Source: Donghicola mangrovi (GTDB lineage: Bacteria; Pseudomonadota; Alphaproteobacteria; Rhodobacterales; Rhodobacteraceae). From it: DNA of 64,000 bases. How positions within the stretch are numbered: position 1 is the stretch's first letter; every line of letters begins with the position of its first letter. Under the pieces are notes generated by a model. The model did not search any database and was not told the DNA's origin. It saw only the letters and a list, made by a program, of their open reading frames with translations. Below, one piece after another: positions 1-10,335 of this stretch. The position numbers and the translations under genes were made by a program. The stretch is taken from the NCBI RefSeq assembly GCF_013377535.1, contig NZ_JABCJE010000008.1, positions 62,001 through 126,000 of the forward strand. The letters are read 5' to 3'.

Positions 1-43
1 ACCAGTTGACAAGGCGATAATTATAACTCACGCTCAACCATGA

Positions 44-1042
<999 letters not shown>

Positions 1043-1054
1043 GTTCTCTCCCAA

Positions 1055-1081
1055 GCGGGCGTCGGGGTTTCCCGCGCCCGC
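1055..1081 (+). terminator. Stem-loop after binding-protein gene (attenuator-like)
   Basis: A 7-bp perfect GC stem (GCGGGCG at 1055-1061 with CGCCCGC at 1075-1081) is followed by CCTTTT. It lies 12 bases after the binding-protein stop and before the lipoprotein gene of the same operon. It probably ends or stabilises part of the transcript, so that the binding protein is made in excess. Confidence 0.55.
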
Positions 1082-1107
1082 CCTTTTCCATTTCCGAAGG
1101 ACCCAGA

Positions 1108-1755
1108 ATGCGCGATCTTTTCACGCCGCTCGCGATCCTGTCTTGTGCATTGCTGCCCTTGGCAGGCTGTAAGATTGTCAAAAATCCTGATCCCGAAGCC
1201 GCCACGACCGAAGCTGCAGGCACAACGGACGAGGCCCGCATGGCCGCCTACGCCAAAGACATCTGGGCGGACAAAGTGCTGCCCGTGGTCAGCGAACACG
1301 CGGTGCCCCTGACCGAGTTGCGCGCCAAAGTCGCCACCGAGGGGCTGGAGCCCGCCGGTGCCGCCTACGGCCTGCGCCCCGAGGGCGAGGCGAACCCGTG
1401 GAACTTTGCCGCCACTGGCGAGGGTGTGATCATCGAGGCGAACACCGCCAGCCGCGCGGCCAAGCTGATGGTTGATACCGATGCGGACGGTGCGGCGGAT
1501 GTGACGCTGCAATTGGGGCCGGTTATTCGCGGCACGGCGCTGCGGGATGCGATGCCATTCCTGACCTTTACCGATTTCCGCGACCAGATCGAATTTGCGA
1601 AACTGGCGCGGGCCCTGAATGATCTGGCGAACGCGGCGATCACCCTGCCCGAGGGCGATCTGGTCGGCAAAACGGCCAGCTTCGAGGGCGTTTTCACCCT
1701 GCGCAACAAGGGCGACGCCATTGAATTGGTGCCCACTCGGCTAGCGGTGAAATGA
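1108..1755 (+). CDS. DUF2291-type lipoprotein of a sugar ABC operon
   Basis: The 215-residue protein has a lipoprotein signal ending in the lipobox LAGC (Cys about residue 22), so it should be anchored in the envelope. Its length and position between binding protein and ATPase fit the DUF2291 family, which accompanies ribose-type ABC importers; its exact role is not known. The mature part contains FTDFRDQIEFAKLARALND near residue 150, typical of the family as I recall it. The start ATG at 1108 has GAAGGA just upstream. The stop overlaps the ATPase start (ATGA at 1752), so the two are translationally coupled. Confidence 0.8.
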   Translation: MRDLFTPLAILSCALLPLAGCKIVKNPDPEAATTEAAGTTDEARMAAYAKDIWADKVLPVVSEHAVPLTELRAKVATEGLEPAGAAYGLRPEGEANPWNFAATGEGVIIEANTASRAAKLMVDTDADGAADVTLQLGPVIRGTALRDAMPFLTFTDFRDQIEFAKLARALNDLANAAITLPEGDLVGKTASFEGVFTLRNKGDAIELVPTRLAVK

Positions 1756-3302
1756 TGCAGCAGGACACCCATCCGGTCGGCCTGCGCATTCGCGGCGGTA
1801 CCAAGGTTTACCCCGGCACCGTTGCGCTGAAGAACGCCGATTTTGACCTGCGCATGGGGGCGGTCAACGTGCTGGTCGGCGAAAACGGTGCGGGCAAATC
1901 CACCATGATGAAGGTCATCGCGGGGGTCGAACAGCTGACCTCGGGGGCGATCTATGTCGGGGATCAAGAGGTGCACTTGGCGTCCACCGAGGATGCCGCA
2001 CGCCACGGGATCGGCATCGTGTTTCAGGAGCTGAACCTCTTTCCGAACATGACCGTCGCCGACAACATCTTTATCAACCGCGAAAAGACCCGCTATGGCG
2101 TGGATATCGACCGCACCGCACAGAGAGAGGCCACGCGCGCCCTGATGCGGCGGCTGGAGCATGACATTGATCCCGATGCCTTGGTCGGGGATCTGAAGGT
2201 CGGTCAACAACAGATTGTCGAGATTGCGAAAAGTCTCGCGCAGGACGCGCGTATCCTGATCTTGGACGAGCCGACCTCGGCCCTGTCCGCGGCAGAGGTG
2301 GAAATTCTGTTCCGCGTGATCGAGGAGTTGAAGCGCGACGGTGTTGGCATCGTCTATATCAGTCACCGGCTCGAGGAACTGATCCGTGTGGGCGACTATA
2401 TCACCGTTCTGCGGGACGGGGTGATCACCGGCGCGCGGTCCATGCAAGGGGTCGATATCCCTTGGATCGTACTGAACATGATCGGCGACGCCAGCAAGGA
2501 TTTTCCCAAAACCATCGACCACCCCTTTGGTCCCGAGGTGTTCCGCGCCGAGGATGTGTATCTGCCCAACGGCTCTGGCGGGTTCTCGGTGAACGGGGTG
2601 TCTTTGTCTCTGCGGGCGGGCGAAATCCTGGGCATCTACGGGCTGATGGGCGCAGGCCGGACCGAGTTCGTGGAAACAGCAATGGGGCGTTATCCCCATG
2701 CGCGGGGCCGCTTCACCGTGGATGGCCAAGAGGCAACCTCGCCCCACGTGTCCGACCGCATCAAAATGGGTCTGGCAATCATCCCCGAGGATCGCAAGCA
2801 GGACGGCTTGGTCCAGATCCTGTCGATCCGCGAGAATATGACGCTGTCCTCGCTTGGGGATCTGTCGACGATGGGGCATCTGGACCTGCCGCGCGAACGG
2901 AAGACGGTGGGCGACTATGTCAAACAGTTGCTGATCAAGATCGCCTCGCCGGAAAATCCGGTGTCGTCCCTGTCGGGCGGCAACCAGCAGAAGGTCGTCA
3001 TCGGCAAGGCGCTGATGACCAAGCCCAAGGTCCTGCTGATGGACGAACCCAGCCGCGGCATCGACATCGGCGCTAAGGCCGAGGTGTTCCGCGTCATGCG
3101 CCAACTGGCGTCCGAGGGGCTGGGGATCATCTTTGTCACCTCTGATCTGGAAGAGGTCATGGGCCTTTCGGACCGCATCATCGTCATGTCGAACGGCCGG
3201 ATCACCGGCGAATTCACCAAAGAAACCGCGACCGAGACCGCCCTGATCACAGCATCCGCGGTCGGCCACGCAGTCCCTCATCAAAAGGAAACCGTATCAT
3301 GA
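1752..3302 (+). CDS. Sugar ABC transporter ATPase, double cassette (RbsA-like)
   Basis: A 516-residue cytoplasmic ATPase with two tandem nucleotide-binding domains, as in RbsA/MglA. The first half has Walker A GENGAGKST (about residue 44), signature region LKVGQQQ and Walker B ILILDEPTSAL (about residue 170). The second half has the expected degenerate Walker A (YGLMGAGRTEF), a good signature LSGGNQQK and Walker B VLLMDEPSRGID (about residue 430). Length is normal for the family. It overlaps both neighbours by 4 bases. It powers uptake through the permease that follows. Confidence 0.95.
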   Translation: MMQQDTHPVGLRIRGGTKVYPGTVALKNADFDLRMGAVNVLVGENGAGKSTMMKVIAGVEQLTSGAIYVGDQEVHLASTEDAARHGIGIVFQELNLFPNMTVADNIFINREKTRYGVDIDRTAQREATRALMRRLEHDIDPDALVGDLKVGQQQIVEIAKSLAQDARILILDEPTSALSAAEVEILFRVIEELKRDGVGIVYISHRLEELIRVGDYITVLRDGVITGARSMQGVDIPWIVLNMIGDASKDFPKTIDHPFGPEVFRAEDVYLPNGSGGFSVNGVSLSLRAGEILGIYGLMGAGRTEFVETAMGRYPHARGRFTVDGQEATSPHVSDRIKMGLAIIPEDRKQDGLVQILSIRENMTLSSLGDLSTMGHLDLPRERKTVGDYVKQLLIKIASPENPVSSLSGGNQQKVVIGKALMTKPKVLLMDEPSRGIDIGAKAEVFRVMRQLASEGLGIIFVTSDLEEVMGLSDRIIVMSNGRITGEFTKETATETALITASAVGHAVPHQKETVS

Positions 3303-4357
3303 CGGCCATTTCCACCTCGACCGCTGCGGCGGGGAATTCCAGCGCGCTTCTGGTGCTGCTCAAGGCGCGAACGTTCATTGCACTGATCCTTGTGACGGCG
3401 TTCTTTGCGGCCTTTGCCCCGAATTTCCTGTCGGCGGCGAACCTTGTGATTATGTCCAAGCACGTGGCGCTGAACGCCTTTCTGGCGATCGGGATGACGT
3501 TTGTGATCGTGTCCGGCGGGATCGACCTGTCGGTGGGGTCGATTGTGGGCCTGTGTGGGATGGTCGCGGGATATCTGGTGCTGAACGGGATCGACGTGGG
3601 CCTTGGCTGGTCAATCCAGTTCAACACGCTGGAGATTTGTCTGATCGTGACTGCGGTCGGGGTGTTCATCGGGGCGATCAACGCCTTTCTGATCACCAAG
3701 CTGAACGTGGCCCCGTTTATCGCGACCCTCGGGACGCTCTATGTGGCGCGGGGCACGGCGATGCTGTCGTCGGACGGGCGGACCTTTCCGAACCTGAACG
3801 GCAATGCGGACTATGGCTCTGACAGCTATCGCTGGATTGGCGCGGGGGATATTCTGGGTATTCCCGTCTCGATCTGGATGCTGATCGTGGTGGGTCTGGT
3901 CGCGGCCTATATCGCCAGCCGCACGCCGCTGGGGCGCTTTATCTACGCCGTTGGCGGGAATGAACGCGCGGCGGGCCTGTCGGGGGTCAAGGTTAATCGG
4001 GTCAAGTACTTTGTCTACATGTTCTCGGGTCTGTGCGGGGCGCTGGTGGGGATCATCATCTCGTCCCAACTGGTCGCGGCGCACCCCGCCACCGGCGATA
4101 CGTTCGAACTGAACGCGATTGCGGCGGCAGTTCTGGGGGGCACCTCGATGGCGGGTGGCCGAGGCAAGATCGGCGGCACCATCGTGGGCGCCTTTGTGAT
4201 CGGCGTGCTGTCGGACGGTCTGGTGATGATGGGCGTGTCGTCTTTCTGGCAGACGGTGATCAAGGGGCTGGTTATCATCGCGGCAGTGGTCATCGATCAG
4301 GCGCAGCAACGGGTTCAGGCGCGTGTCGCCCTCCAAGCCCAAGCCGCCATTCAATAA
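3299..4357 (+). CDS. Sugar ABC transporter permease (RbsC-like)
   Basis: A 352-residue inner-membrane protein with about 9-10 hydrophobic segments, typical of RbsC-class permeases. Recognisable family segments are IVSGGIDLSVGSIVGL near residue 65, NVAPFIATLGT near residue 140, and AVLGGTSMAGGRGKIGGT near residue 280, the loop that contacts the ATPase. The ATG overlaps the ATPase stop. It is followed after 12 bases by a dehydrogenase gene, which ties transport to the first catabolic step. Confidence 0.95.
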   Translation: MTAISTSTAAAGNSSALLVLLKARTFIALILVTAFFAAFAPNFLSAANLVIMSKHVALNAFLAIGMTFVIVSGGIDLSVGSIVGLCGMVAGYLVLNGIDVGLGWSIQFNTLEICLIVTAVGVFIGAINAFLITKLNVAPFIATLGTLYVARGTAMLSSDGRTFPNLNGNADYGSDSYRWIGAGDILGIPVSIWMLIVVGLVAAYIASRTPLGRFIYAVGGNERAAGLSGVKVNRVKYFVYMFSGLCGALVGIIISSQLVAAHPATGDTFELNAIAAAVLGGTSMAGGRGKIGGTIVGAFVIGVLSDGLVMMGVSSFWQTVIKGLVIIAAVVIDQAQQRVQARVALQAQAAIQ

Positions 4358-4369
4358 GGAGCCCCGGGG

Positions 4370-5389
4370 ATGAAAATTGCACTGATCGGCTGCGGGTTCT
4401 TTGCGATCAACCAGTTGCACGGCTGGAAGGGCGTTGACGGCGCCGAAGTTGTCGCCCTCTGCGACCGTGATCAGGGGCGGCTCGACGTGGCCGCGGCGAT
4501 GTTCGACGGGGTGCGGACCTATACCGACGCCGAGGCGATGTTTGCCGAGGGCGGGTTCGACGCGGTGGACATCGCGACCACTGTTGGCTCGCACCGCCCG
4601 TTGGTCGAGCTGGCCGCGCGCCATAAGGTGCACGTCATCTGCCAGAAGCCCTTTGCCCTGACCCTGAGCGATGCGCGGGCCATGGTGGACGCGGTCGCGG
4701 CCACAGGCAAAACCCTGATGGTGCACGAGAATTTCCGTTGGCAATCGGCCGTCCGTGCGGCCATCGACGAAGTGCGCAGCGGCGTTATTGGTACGCCGTT
4801 CTTTGGGCGGATCAGTTTCCGGTCGGGCTATGACGTCTACTCCGGCCAGCCCTATCTGGCCGAGGGCCAGCGGTTCATCATCGAGGATCTGGGCATCCAC
4901 ATTCTGGACATTTCCCGCGCCCTGTTCGGGAATGCCACGCGGATCACCGCCACAACCCGCCGCATCAACCCCGCTATCAAGGGCGAGGATGTCGCTACCA
5001 TGCTGCTGGAACACGAGGGCGGCGCGACCTCTGTCGTGGATTGCTCTTACGCGACCCGCCGCGCGCCCGAGACCTTTCCCGAGAGCCTGCTGGAAATTGA
5101 TGGCGAACTGGGCTCGATCCGGCTGGACGCGGGCTATCAGCTGTCGGTCCAGATCGGCAACCAAGTGACAACCCGCGATGTGTCCCCGCCCGTGCTGCCT
5201 TGGGCATCGCGGCCATGGCACAACATTCAGGAAAGCGTGCAGATCATCCAGCAGCACTTTGTGGATTGCCTGCGCGACGGCCGCGACCCCGAGACCAGCG
5301 GCCATGACAACCTCCACACCTTTGCTTTGGTCGAGGCTGCCTATCTTTCGGCCCGCGAACACCGCACTGTCACTTTGGCCGACCTATGA
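4370..5389 (+). CDS. apsD: Gfo/Idh/MocA oxidoreductase, probable D-apiose dehydrogenase
   Basis: A 339-residue cytoplasmic NAD(P)-dependent dehydrogenase. The N-terminal Rossmann motif is IGCGFFAINQLHGW (about residues 6-19), and the catalytic lysine region reads CQKPF at about residue 95, where most relatives have EKP. The C-terminal half is the usual alpha/beta substrate domain with EDLGIHILDISRALF near residue 170. In the D-apiose pathway ApsD of this family oxidises D-apiose to the lactone. The assignment rests on its place between a ribose-type importer and the lactonase-like gene, plus the kinase and oxidoisomerase nearby. A different sugar dehydrogenase of the same family cannot be excluded. 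The last codons overlap the next gene (ATGA at 5386). Confidence 0.75.
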   Translation: MKIALIGCGFFAINQLHGWKGVDGAEVVALCDRDQGRLDVAAAMFDGVRTYTDAEAMFAEGGFDAVDIATTVGSHRPLVELAARHKVHVICQKPFALTLSDARAMVDAVAATGKTLMVHENFRWQSAVRAAIDEVRSGVIGTPFFGRISFRSGYDVYSGQPYLAEGQRFIIEDLGIHILDISRALFGNATRITATTRRINPAIKGEDVATMLLEHEGGATSVVDCSYATRRAPETFPESLLEIDGELGSIRLDAGYQLSVQIGNQVTTRDVSPPVLPWASRPWHNIQESVQIIQQHFVDCLRDGRDPETSGHDNLHTFALVEAAYLSAREHRTVTLADL

Positions 5390-7077
5390 ACGCGCTCTAC
5401 GGTACCGACCAGCCCGACACCCTGTCCGAGCGAATTTCGGTCGGCAAACTGGCTTTTTCCCTGCAAGGGGGCGCGCTGCGGCACATCGCCTATGGCGGGG
5501 TCGAGATGATCCGCGGCATTGCCTTTCTGGTGCGGGATCGGGACTGGGGCACGCTGGTGCCGCGCAATACGGAATTGCTGCGTGAAACCGGCGATCGGTT
5601 CAATCTGCATCTGAGGATGCAGTACCAAAGCGGCGGCGCGGAACTGGACGTGACGGTGAAAATCGTGGCGGATGATCAGGGGCTAGAGGTTTCCGCAACC
5701 GGCGCTGTCGATGGCCCGTTCGAGACGAACCGCGCCGGATTTACCCTGCTGCATCCGGCAAGCGTTGCGGGCTGCCCTGCCATGGTCGGCCATTCCGATG
5801 GAACAACTGATGCCGCGCAGTTTCCGGTGCTGATCGACCCTTGGCAGCCCTTCATGGATATCGTTGCGCTTGAGCATCAGCGTGATGGCCTGCGCGTCCG
5901 CTGCCTGTTGTCGGGCGACACGTTCGAGATGGAGGACCAGCGCCAATGGGGGGACGCATCCTTCAAAACCTATAACCGTCCGCTGGCCTTGCCTTGGCCC
6001 TATGACCTGAGCGCCAATGCCCCTTTGCAGCAATCCGTTCATCTGACGTGGGAGCCTGTGGTAACCGATCCGGTCCGACTGCCCGAAACGCCTGCGAATG
6101 TGACCTTTCCTGAGACGGCCTTGGTTCTGATGGCGCAGGACGCGTTGCGGTTGGCTGAAAATCCGCTCGACATTGCCGAAGTGGCCCCGCAGCGACTGCT
6201 GTGCCATATCGATTGCGCCTTAAGTGACGCCAAAGGGCAAATCGAGGCCTTTGCCAAGTTGCAGTCCGCCCTGCCCGATCTGACCTTTGATGCAGAGCTG
6301 ATCTGCACCTTCGCCCCTTCGGTCCACGGGGAATTAACCGACCTACATGGCGCCATGGTCCAATCCGGTTTTCGCCCCGACAGTGTGCTGGTCTGCCCCT
6401 CGGTCGACCGGCAATCCACGCCGCCCGGATCGGAGTGGCCGGACTGCCCGCCGCTTGATGACATTCACGCCGCGGCGGCCGAGGTGTTCCAAGGGCTCAC
6501 GCGCGGTGGCGGTATGGTCAGCTTCTTCCCCGAACTGAACCGCAAGCGCCCGCCGCTGGAGCATCTGGATTTCGTCAGCCACGGCCTCTGCCCCATTGTG
6601 CACGCGGCGGACGATGTCTCGGTGATGGAGACGTTGGAAGCGATCCCCCATATCACCCGTTCTGCCCGCGAAATTATCGGGGATCGGGACTATCGTATCG
6701 GGCCGGCGACCATCGCCATGCGGCAGAACCCCTATGGCAACCGAACAATCCCGAACCCCAATGGCGAACGCCTGTGCATGGCCGACGATGATCCACGGCA
6801 TAGGGCTCAATTCGGCGCGGCCTATGTGATCGGGCTGGCAACTGCTCTGGCCAGTGCGGGCATCACCGTCTGGACCCCCGCTGCCGTCTATGGCCCCCGC
6901 GGGCTTAGCGGCCCCATCGTGCAGGCCATCGCGGCGCTGGCAAAATGTGCGGGTCAGCCGGTGCACCATGCCGAAATTTGCAACGGGCTGGCAATGCTGC
7001 GGGTCGGCGACCGAACCTTCCGCGCCAATCTGACCGCGCAGGAATTGGGCGATCTGGGCCCTTATGGATGGGCGTAA
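5386..7077 (+). CDS. apnL: Probable D-apionate lactonase-like protein
   Basis: A 563-residue soluble protein with no signal peptide and no membrane segment. I recognise no classical hydrolase motif; the middle part (about residues 250-420) reads like a TIM-barrel-like glycosidase fold, and the N-terminal part is beta-rich. Proteins of this size and position are the D-apionate lactonases (ApnL) in D-apiose gene clusters, where they open the lactone made by ApsD. It is translationally coupled to the dehydrogenase. The name is contextual: the combination with ApsD-, OiaK- and ApnO-like genes is the main support. Confidence 0.6.
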   Translation: MNALYGTDQPDTLSERISVGKLAFSLQGGALRHIAYGGVEMIRGIAFLVRDRDWGTLVPRNTELLRETGDRFNLHLRMQYQSGGAELDVTVKIVADDQGLEVSATGAVDGPFETNRAGFTLLHPASVAGCPAMVGHSDGTTDAAQFPVLIDPWQPFMDIVALEHQRDGLRVRCLLSGDTFEMEDQRQWGDASFKTYNRPLALPWPYDLSANAPLQQSVHLTWEPVVTDPVRLPETPANVTFPETALVLMAQDALRLAENPLDIAEVAPQRLLCHIDCALSDAKGQIEAFAKLQSALPDLTFDAELICTFAPSVHGELTDLHGAMVQSGFRPDSVLVCPSVDRQSTPPGSEWPDCPPLDDIHAAAAEVFQGLTRGGGMVSFFPELNRKRPPLEHLDFVSHGLCPIVHAADDVSVMETLEAIPHITRSAREIIGDRDYRIGPATIAMRQNPYGNRTIPNPNGERLCMADDDPRHRAQFGAAYVIGLATALASAGITVWTPAAVYGPRGLSGPIVQAIAALAKCAGQPVHHAEICNGLAMLRVGDRTFRANLTAQELGDLGPYGWA

Positions 7078-7149
7078 ACGGGCCTTACTGGACTGATGAG
7101 GACAGCCCCTATAAACAAGCGCCCATGATCGCATGAGGTGGAGACGGGC

Positions 7150-7878
7150 ATGGCTTCGACGGCAAACAGAAAGACCGACACGGACAAAATTGTCAGACGC
7201 AAGCTGTCGGATCAGGTGCTGGACAAACTGCGCGAGATGATCCTGTCCCATGAGCTGCAGCCGGGGGACTTTATGCCGTCGGAACGCGCATTGATGGAGC
7301 GGTTCGGCGTGGGCCGTCCTGCCGTGCGCGAAGCCTTGCAATCCTTGCACAACAGCGGGCTGATCAGCATCAATCATGGGGAACGGTCCCGTGTGAATGC
7401 TATCGACGCCAGCACCGTCCTGAGCCAATCCGACGAGATCGCGCGCCTGGTCCTGAGCACCGTTCCCGCCAATCTGGAACACCTGAAGCAAGCCCGCCAG
7501 ATGTTCGAACTGGGGATGATCCGAGTGGCCGCCCAAAACGCGACCGCCGAAGACATTGCCGATCTACGCGCCATTCAGGCCGAGCAGGCGCAAAATCTGG
7601 ACGATGCGAATGCCTTTATCGCGGCGGATATGCGGTTTCACACCCGTCTGGCGCAGATCACCGGCAACCCGATCATCATTGCCGTATCCGAGGCGATGCT
7701 TGGCTGGCTCTTTGAATATCACGTCAGTCTGCTGCACTGGAACGGCAAAGAGGATGTGACCTTGGCCGAACACGCGCAGATGATCGACCTGATAGAGCAG
7801 CACGATGCGGATGGCGCGGTGGCGATGATGACCCGCCACCTTGCGCGCTCGGCCTCGGTGTTCGAGCCCAAAGGTTAA
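7150..7878 (+). CDS. GntR-family regulator, FadR/FCD type
   Basis: A 242-residue repressor. The winged helix lies at about residues 15-80 (MPSERALMERFGVGRPAVRE), followed by an all-helical FCD ligand domain whose metal-binding His/Asp residues are suggested by FHTRLAQITGNP and the late MTRHL. The ATG at 7150 is preferred over a GTG 12 bases upstream because GAGGTGGAG lies 6 bases before it. It follows the lactonase-like gene by 72 bases and ends head to tail against the DUF1537 kinase gene, sharing the TTAA stop. It probably controls the island; a candidate operator sits between the kinase and oxidoisomerase genes. Confidence 0.9.
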   Translation: MASTANRKTDTDKIVRRKLSDQVLDKLREMILSHELQPGDFMPSERALMERFGVGRPAVREALQSLHNSGLISINHGERSRVNAIDASTVLSQSDEIARLVLSTVPANLEHLKQARQMFELGMIRVAAQNATAEDIADLRAIQAEQAQNLDDANAFIAADMRFHTRLAQITGNPIIIAVSEAMLGWLFEYHVSLLHWNGKEDVTLAEHAQMIDLIEQHDADGAVAMMTRHLARSASVFEPKG

Positions 7879-9224
7879 CGCGCGCCGCCGCCCTCGCGGA
7901 TCCAACCGAAGAAATCCATGCTGCCCATCTGCCCGCCTTTGAGGGCGATTTGCAGGCCGTCGTGGTGTTCTCCGCCGTATCCGATGCACAGCGAGGCGCC
8001 GGGAATCGTCGGGGCAATGGCCTTGATCGCCTGCAGCCCGAGGGCCCTCATGCCGTGGCCCGACGTATCGCCGCCGGAAATCACAGCGCGGGTCAGGTTC
8101 GATCCGCGCAAGATGCCGTCCAGAATTTTGCCCAACGTGATGCCGATGGTTTTGTTGACCACTTCCATGGATGTGCCGGTTTTGGCGGCGGCTTGACGAA
8201 CCTGCGCGACGGCGGGGTCTTCGGGGCCAGTGGCCGAGCAGACCAGCGGGCTTTGGCCGTCTGAAACGGCGCTCAGGGCAGAGGCAACCGCCTGATCAAT
8301 CAGTGCATCGGTCTGTTCCGGAGCCTCGATCATCCGCGCGGCGTCGAGCCGGATCAGGGTAAATCCGTTTTGCACGGCCCACTCAATCTGCTGCGCGGTG
8401 CTGGGGGAAACCGAGCCCGACACAACCGCTATCTGGTCTACCCGCCCCGCCGAGCCCGGCGGCGCAACGCGGGGGATCAGCCCGATTTCCTGCCAATGGC
8501 GGACCAGTGCGAACTCTACCCCTTGGGACCCGATGACAAAGGACAGGTCCTCTTGGTTCTCCCAGATCAAGCGGCCGGCGGCGGTTTCGGACCGCTCCTC
8601 CATACTATCAATGGACAGGATTTTCGCCCCACTTTCCAGCAGCGTGGTTAATCGGGGCTGCGGGTCGGACCACAGCGCCTCTAGGTCGATCAGACCCGAG
8701 GGCAGATCGGTTTGCACCGCCAGATGCCGCAGCAAATCCGCTTCGGCCATAGGGGTAACAGGGTGGCGGGCCATCACGGGGTGCCGGTCCAGACGGTAGA
8801 CGCCATCGAACGTCCCCGCGAACAGGTGGCCGAAGGCCTGATAACGGCGCATCTGCGGCGCTGCGGTCAGAACCGGCGCAGCCCGCGCGCCCGTCACGCG
8901 CAATCCGATCTCGGCCGCCCGCCCGATGCTGCCGGTCTGAGGCGACGAGTCAAAGGTCGAGCACACCTTATAATGCAGCAATGGCGCGCCAAGCGATTTG
9001 AGGAAGCCGAACGCCTGTGGCAGTTCCCGATCCATCCAATCCGGCCCTTCGGTCCGGGCGGTCGATGCCACGCCGATTGCCCCTGCCCCATCAAACCGCG
9101 CCAGCATCTCGGCGTCGGGGAGGTCAGAGAAAAGCACGGTTTCGATCCCGGCAAAGGCCAGCACCTCCATCACCGCAGCGGCGCCGGTAAAGTCGTCCCC
9201 GTACCACGTTATCAATGGGTTCAC
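7875..9224 (-). CDS. oiaK: DUF1537 four-carbon acid sugar kinase family, probable 3-oxo-isoapionate kinase
   Basis: A 449-residue ATP-dependent kinase of the four-carbon acid sugar kinase family. The N-terminal substrate domain has the family motif GDDFTGA (about residues 9-15); the C-terminal nucleotide-binding domain has VISGGDTSGHGMRAL and ends in ALKGGQMGSMDFF. The start is a GTG at 9224, preceded by GGGAGGA at 7-base spacing; longer frames upstream add a basic tail without a ribosome site. In D-apiose clusters a member of this family (OiaK) phosphorylates 3-oxo-isoapionate. Other members act on erythronate or threonate intermediates, so specificity is inferred from the neighbours. Confidence 0.7.
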   Translation of the reverse strand: MNPLITWYGDDFTGAAAVMEVLAFAGIETVLFSDLPDAEMLARFDGAGAIGVASTARTEGPDWMDRELPQAFGFLKSLGAPLLHYKVCSTFDSSPQTGSIGRAAEIGLRVTGARAAPVLTAAPQMRRYQAFGHLFAGTFDGVYRLDRHPVMARHPVTPMAEADLLRHLAVQTDLPSGLIDLEALWSDPQPRLTTLLESGAKILSIDSMEERSETAAGRLIWENQEDLSFVIGSQGVEFALVRHWQEIGLIPRVAPPGSAGRVDQIAVVSGSVSPSTAQQIEWAVQNGFTLIRLDAARMIEAPEQTDALIDQAVASALSAVSDGQSPLVCSATGPEDPAVAQVRQAAAKTGTSMEVVNKTIGITLGKILDGILRGSNLTRAVISGGDTSGHGMRALGLQAIKAIAPTIPGASLCIGYGGEHHDGLQIALKGGQMGSMDFFGWIREGGGAR

Positions 9225-9275
9225 CGATTTTCCTCCCGTCCTTGTGCGACGCAATCGGCTGATTGACATCGTGAT

Positions 9276-9294
9276 GATAATATTATCTGATCAT
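9276..9294. promoter_or_regulatory. Candidate FCD-regulator operator between divergent oiaK and apnO genes
   Basis: The 115-base divergent intergenic region contains GATAATATTATC, a perfect 12-bp palindrome at 9276-9287, running into CTGATCAT. The 13-mer TATTATCTGATCA (9281-9293) recurs in inverse orientation at 28425-28437 upstream of a DapA-family gene near the second FCD regulator. Position and symmetry suggest an operator; no binding is shown. Confidence 0.4.
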
Positions 9295-9339
9295 ACCAGT
9301 TATGCAAGACGCCCTAGAGGGGCTCCGGAGGAGATTAAG

Positions 9340-10167
9340 ATGACGAACGTGGCTGTATTTGGCGCTGGCGGGAAAATGGGGGTGCGGTGTTCCTTGAACC
9401 TGGCCAAGACCGATTTCACCGTCTCCCATGTCGAGGTCAGCGAGGTTGGCCGCGCCCGTTTGAAAGAGGCTGTCGGCGTGGACTGCGTGGATGCGGACAC
9501 CGCGATTGCCAATGCGGATGTGGTTCTGCTGGCCGTCCCAGACACTGCGATTGGCGTTGTGGCCAAAGGCATCGTGGACAAGCTGAAGCCCGGCACGATG
9601 GTCGTCATTCTGGACGCGGCGGCGCCCTTTGCCGGTCACCTGCCAGAGCGTGCGGACATCACTTATTTCGTGACGCACCCCTGCCACCCGATGATTTACC
9701 ATAACGAAGAGACCGAGGCGGCGCGTCTGGACCGTTTCGGCGGCGTCGCGCACCCCCAGGGCGTGGTTAACGCCCTGATGCAAGGCCCCGAAGAGCATTA
9801 CGCTGTCGGTGACGCGGTTGCCAAAGCCATCTACGCCCCCGTCCGCACGACCTATCGCGTGACGGTCGAGCAGATGGCCTACCTAGAGCCGGGCCTGTCG
9901 GAAACCGTCTGCGCCTCTCTGTTGGTAGTGATGAAGCAGGCGATGGACGAAGTGGTGAAAACCGGCGTCTCCGAAGAGTGCGCCCGCGACTTCTTGCTTG
10001 GGCACATGAACATCCTTGGCGCGGTGATCTTTAACGTCCAAGAGGGCGTGTTCTCGGACGCCTGCAACAAAGCGATCGAGTTCGGCATCCCCGCCCTGAT
10101 GCGCGACGACTGGAAAGGCGTATTCGAGCGCGACGAGATCATGGCGTCAATCCGCCGGATTACGTGA
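9340..10167 (+). CDS. apnO: Phosphogluconate-dehydrogenase-like enzyme, probable D-apionate oxidoisomerase
   Basis: A 275-residue cytoplasmic NAD-dependent enzyme. It opens with the Rossmann motif VFGAGGKMGVR (about residues 5-15); the segment THPCHPMIYHNEE near residue 112 and the helical C-terminal part match the ApnO type. Known ApnO converts D-apionate to 3-oxo-isoapionate, the substrate of the kinase encoded divergently. The ATG at 9340 has CGGAGGAG 6 bases upstream. A strong terminator follows at 10210. Family membership is more certain than the exact substrate. Confidence 0.7.
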   Translation: MTNVAVFGAGGKMGVRCSLNLAKTDFTVSHVEVSEVGRARLKEAVGVDCVDADTAIANADVVLLAVPDTAIGVVAKGIVDKLKPGTMVVILDAAAPFAGHLPERADITYFVTHPCHPMIYHNEETEAARLDRFGGVAHPQGVVNALMQGPEEHYAVGDAVAKAIYAPVRTTYRVTVEQMAYLEPGLSETVCASLLVVMKQAMDEVVKTGVSEECARDFLLGHMNILGAVIFNVQEGVFSDACNKAIEFGIPALMRDDWKGVFERDEIMASIRRIT

Positions 10168-10209
10168 CGGTTATTCTGGGCTACTTAACCCAGCTTAAAC
10201 ATCGACAAG

Positions 10210-10241
10210 CACCCTTCGCTCTGTAGGGCGGAGGGTGTTTT
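10210..10241 (+). terminator. Rho-independent terminator after apnO
   Basis: CACCCTTCGC (10210-10219) pairs with GCGGAGGGTG (10228-10237), a 10-bp stem with one G-U pair and an 8-base loop, followed by TTTT. It closes the apnO transcript. Confidence 0.75.
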
Positions 10242-10335
10242 GCGTCCGAGCGGCTCGCACCAGCGGCTGCAAAAAGGTGGCGTGGGTGACAGTGACCTGC
10301 TAACCAACGGTCCAAACTCGACAAAGGACCGCACC

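Noticed and set aside
6-27. TTGACA followed by TATAAC near the left edge, as a promoter
   Set aside because: The spacer is only about 10 bases, too short for a sigma-70 promoter.
1365-3284. Long open frame (639 codons) on the minus strand opposite the ABC ATPase
   Set aside because: Mirror of a well-supported gene in high-GC DNA; composition is His/Asp/Arg/Gln-rich without motifs or a ribosome site.
3611-5362. 583-codon minus-strand frame opposite permease and dehydrogenase genes
   Set aside because: Crosses two real genes, no family pattern, typical antisense-frame composition.
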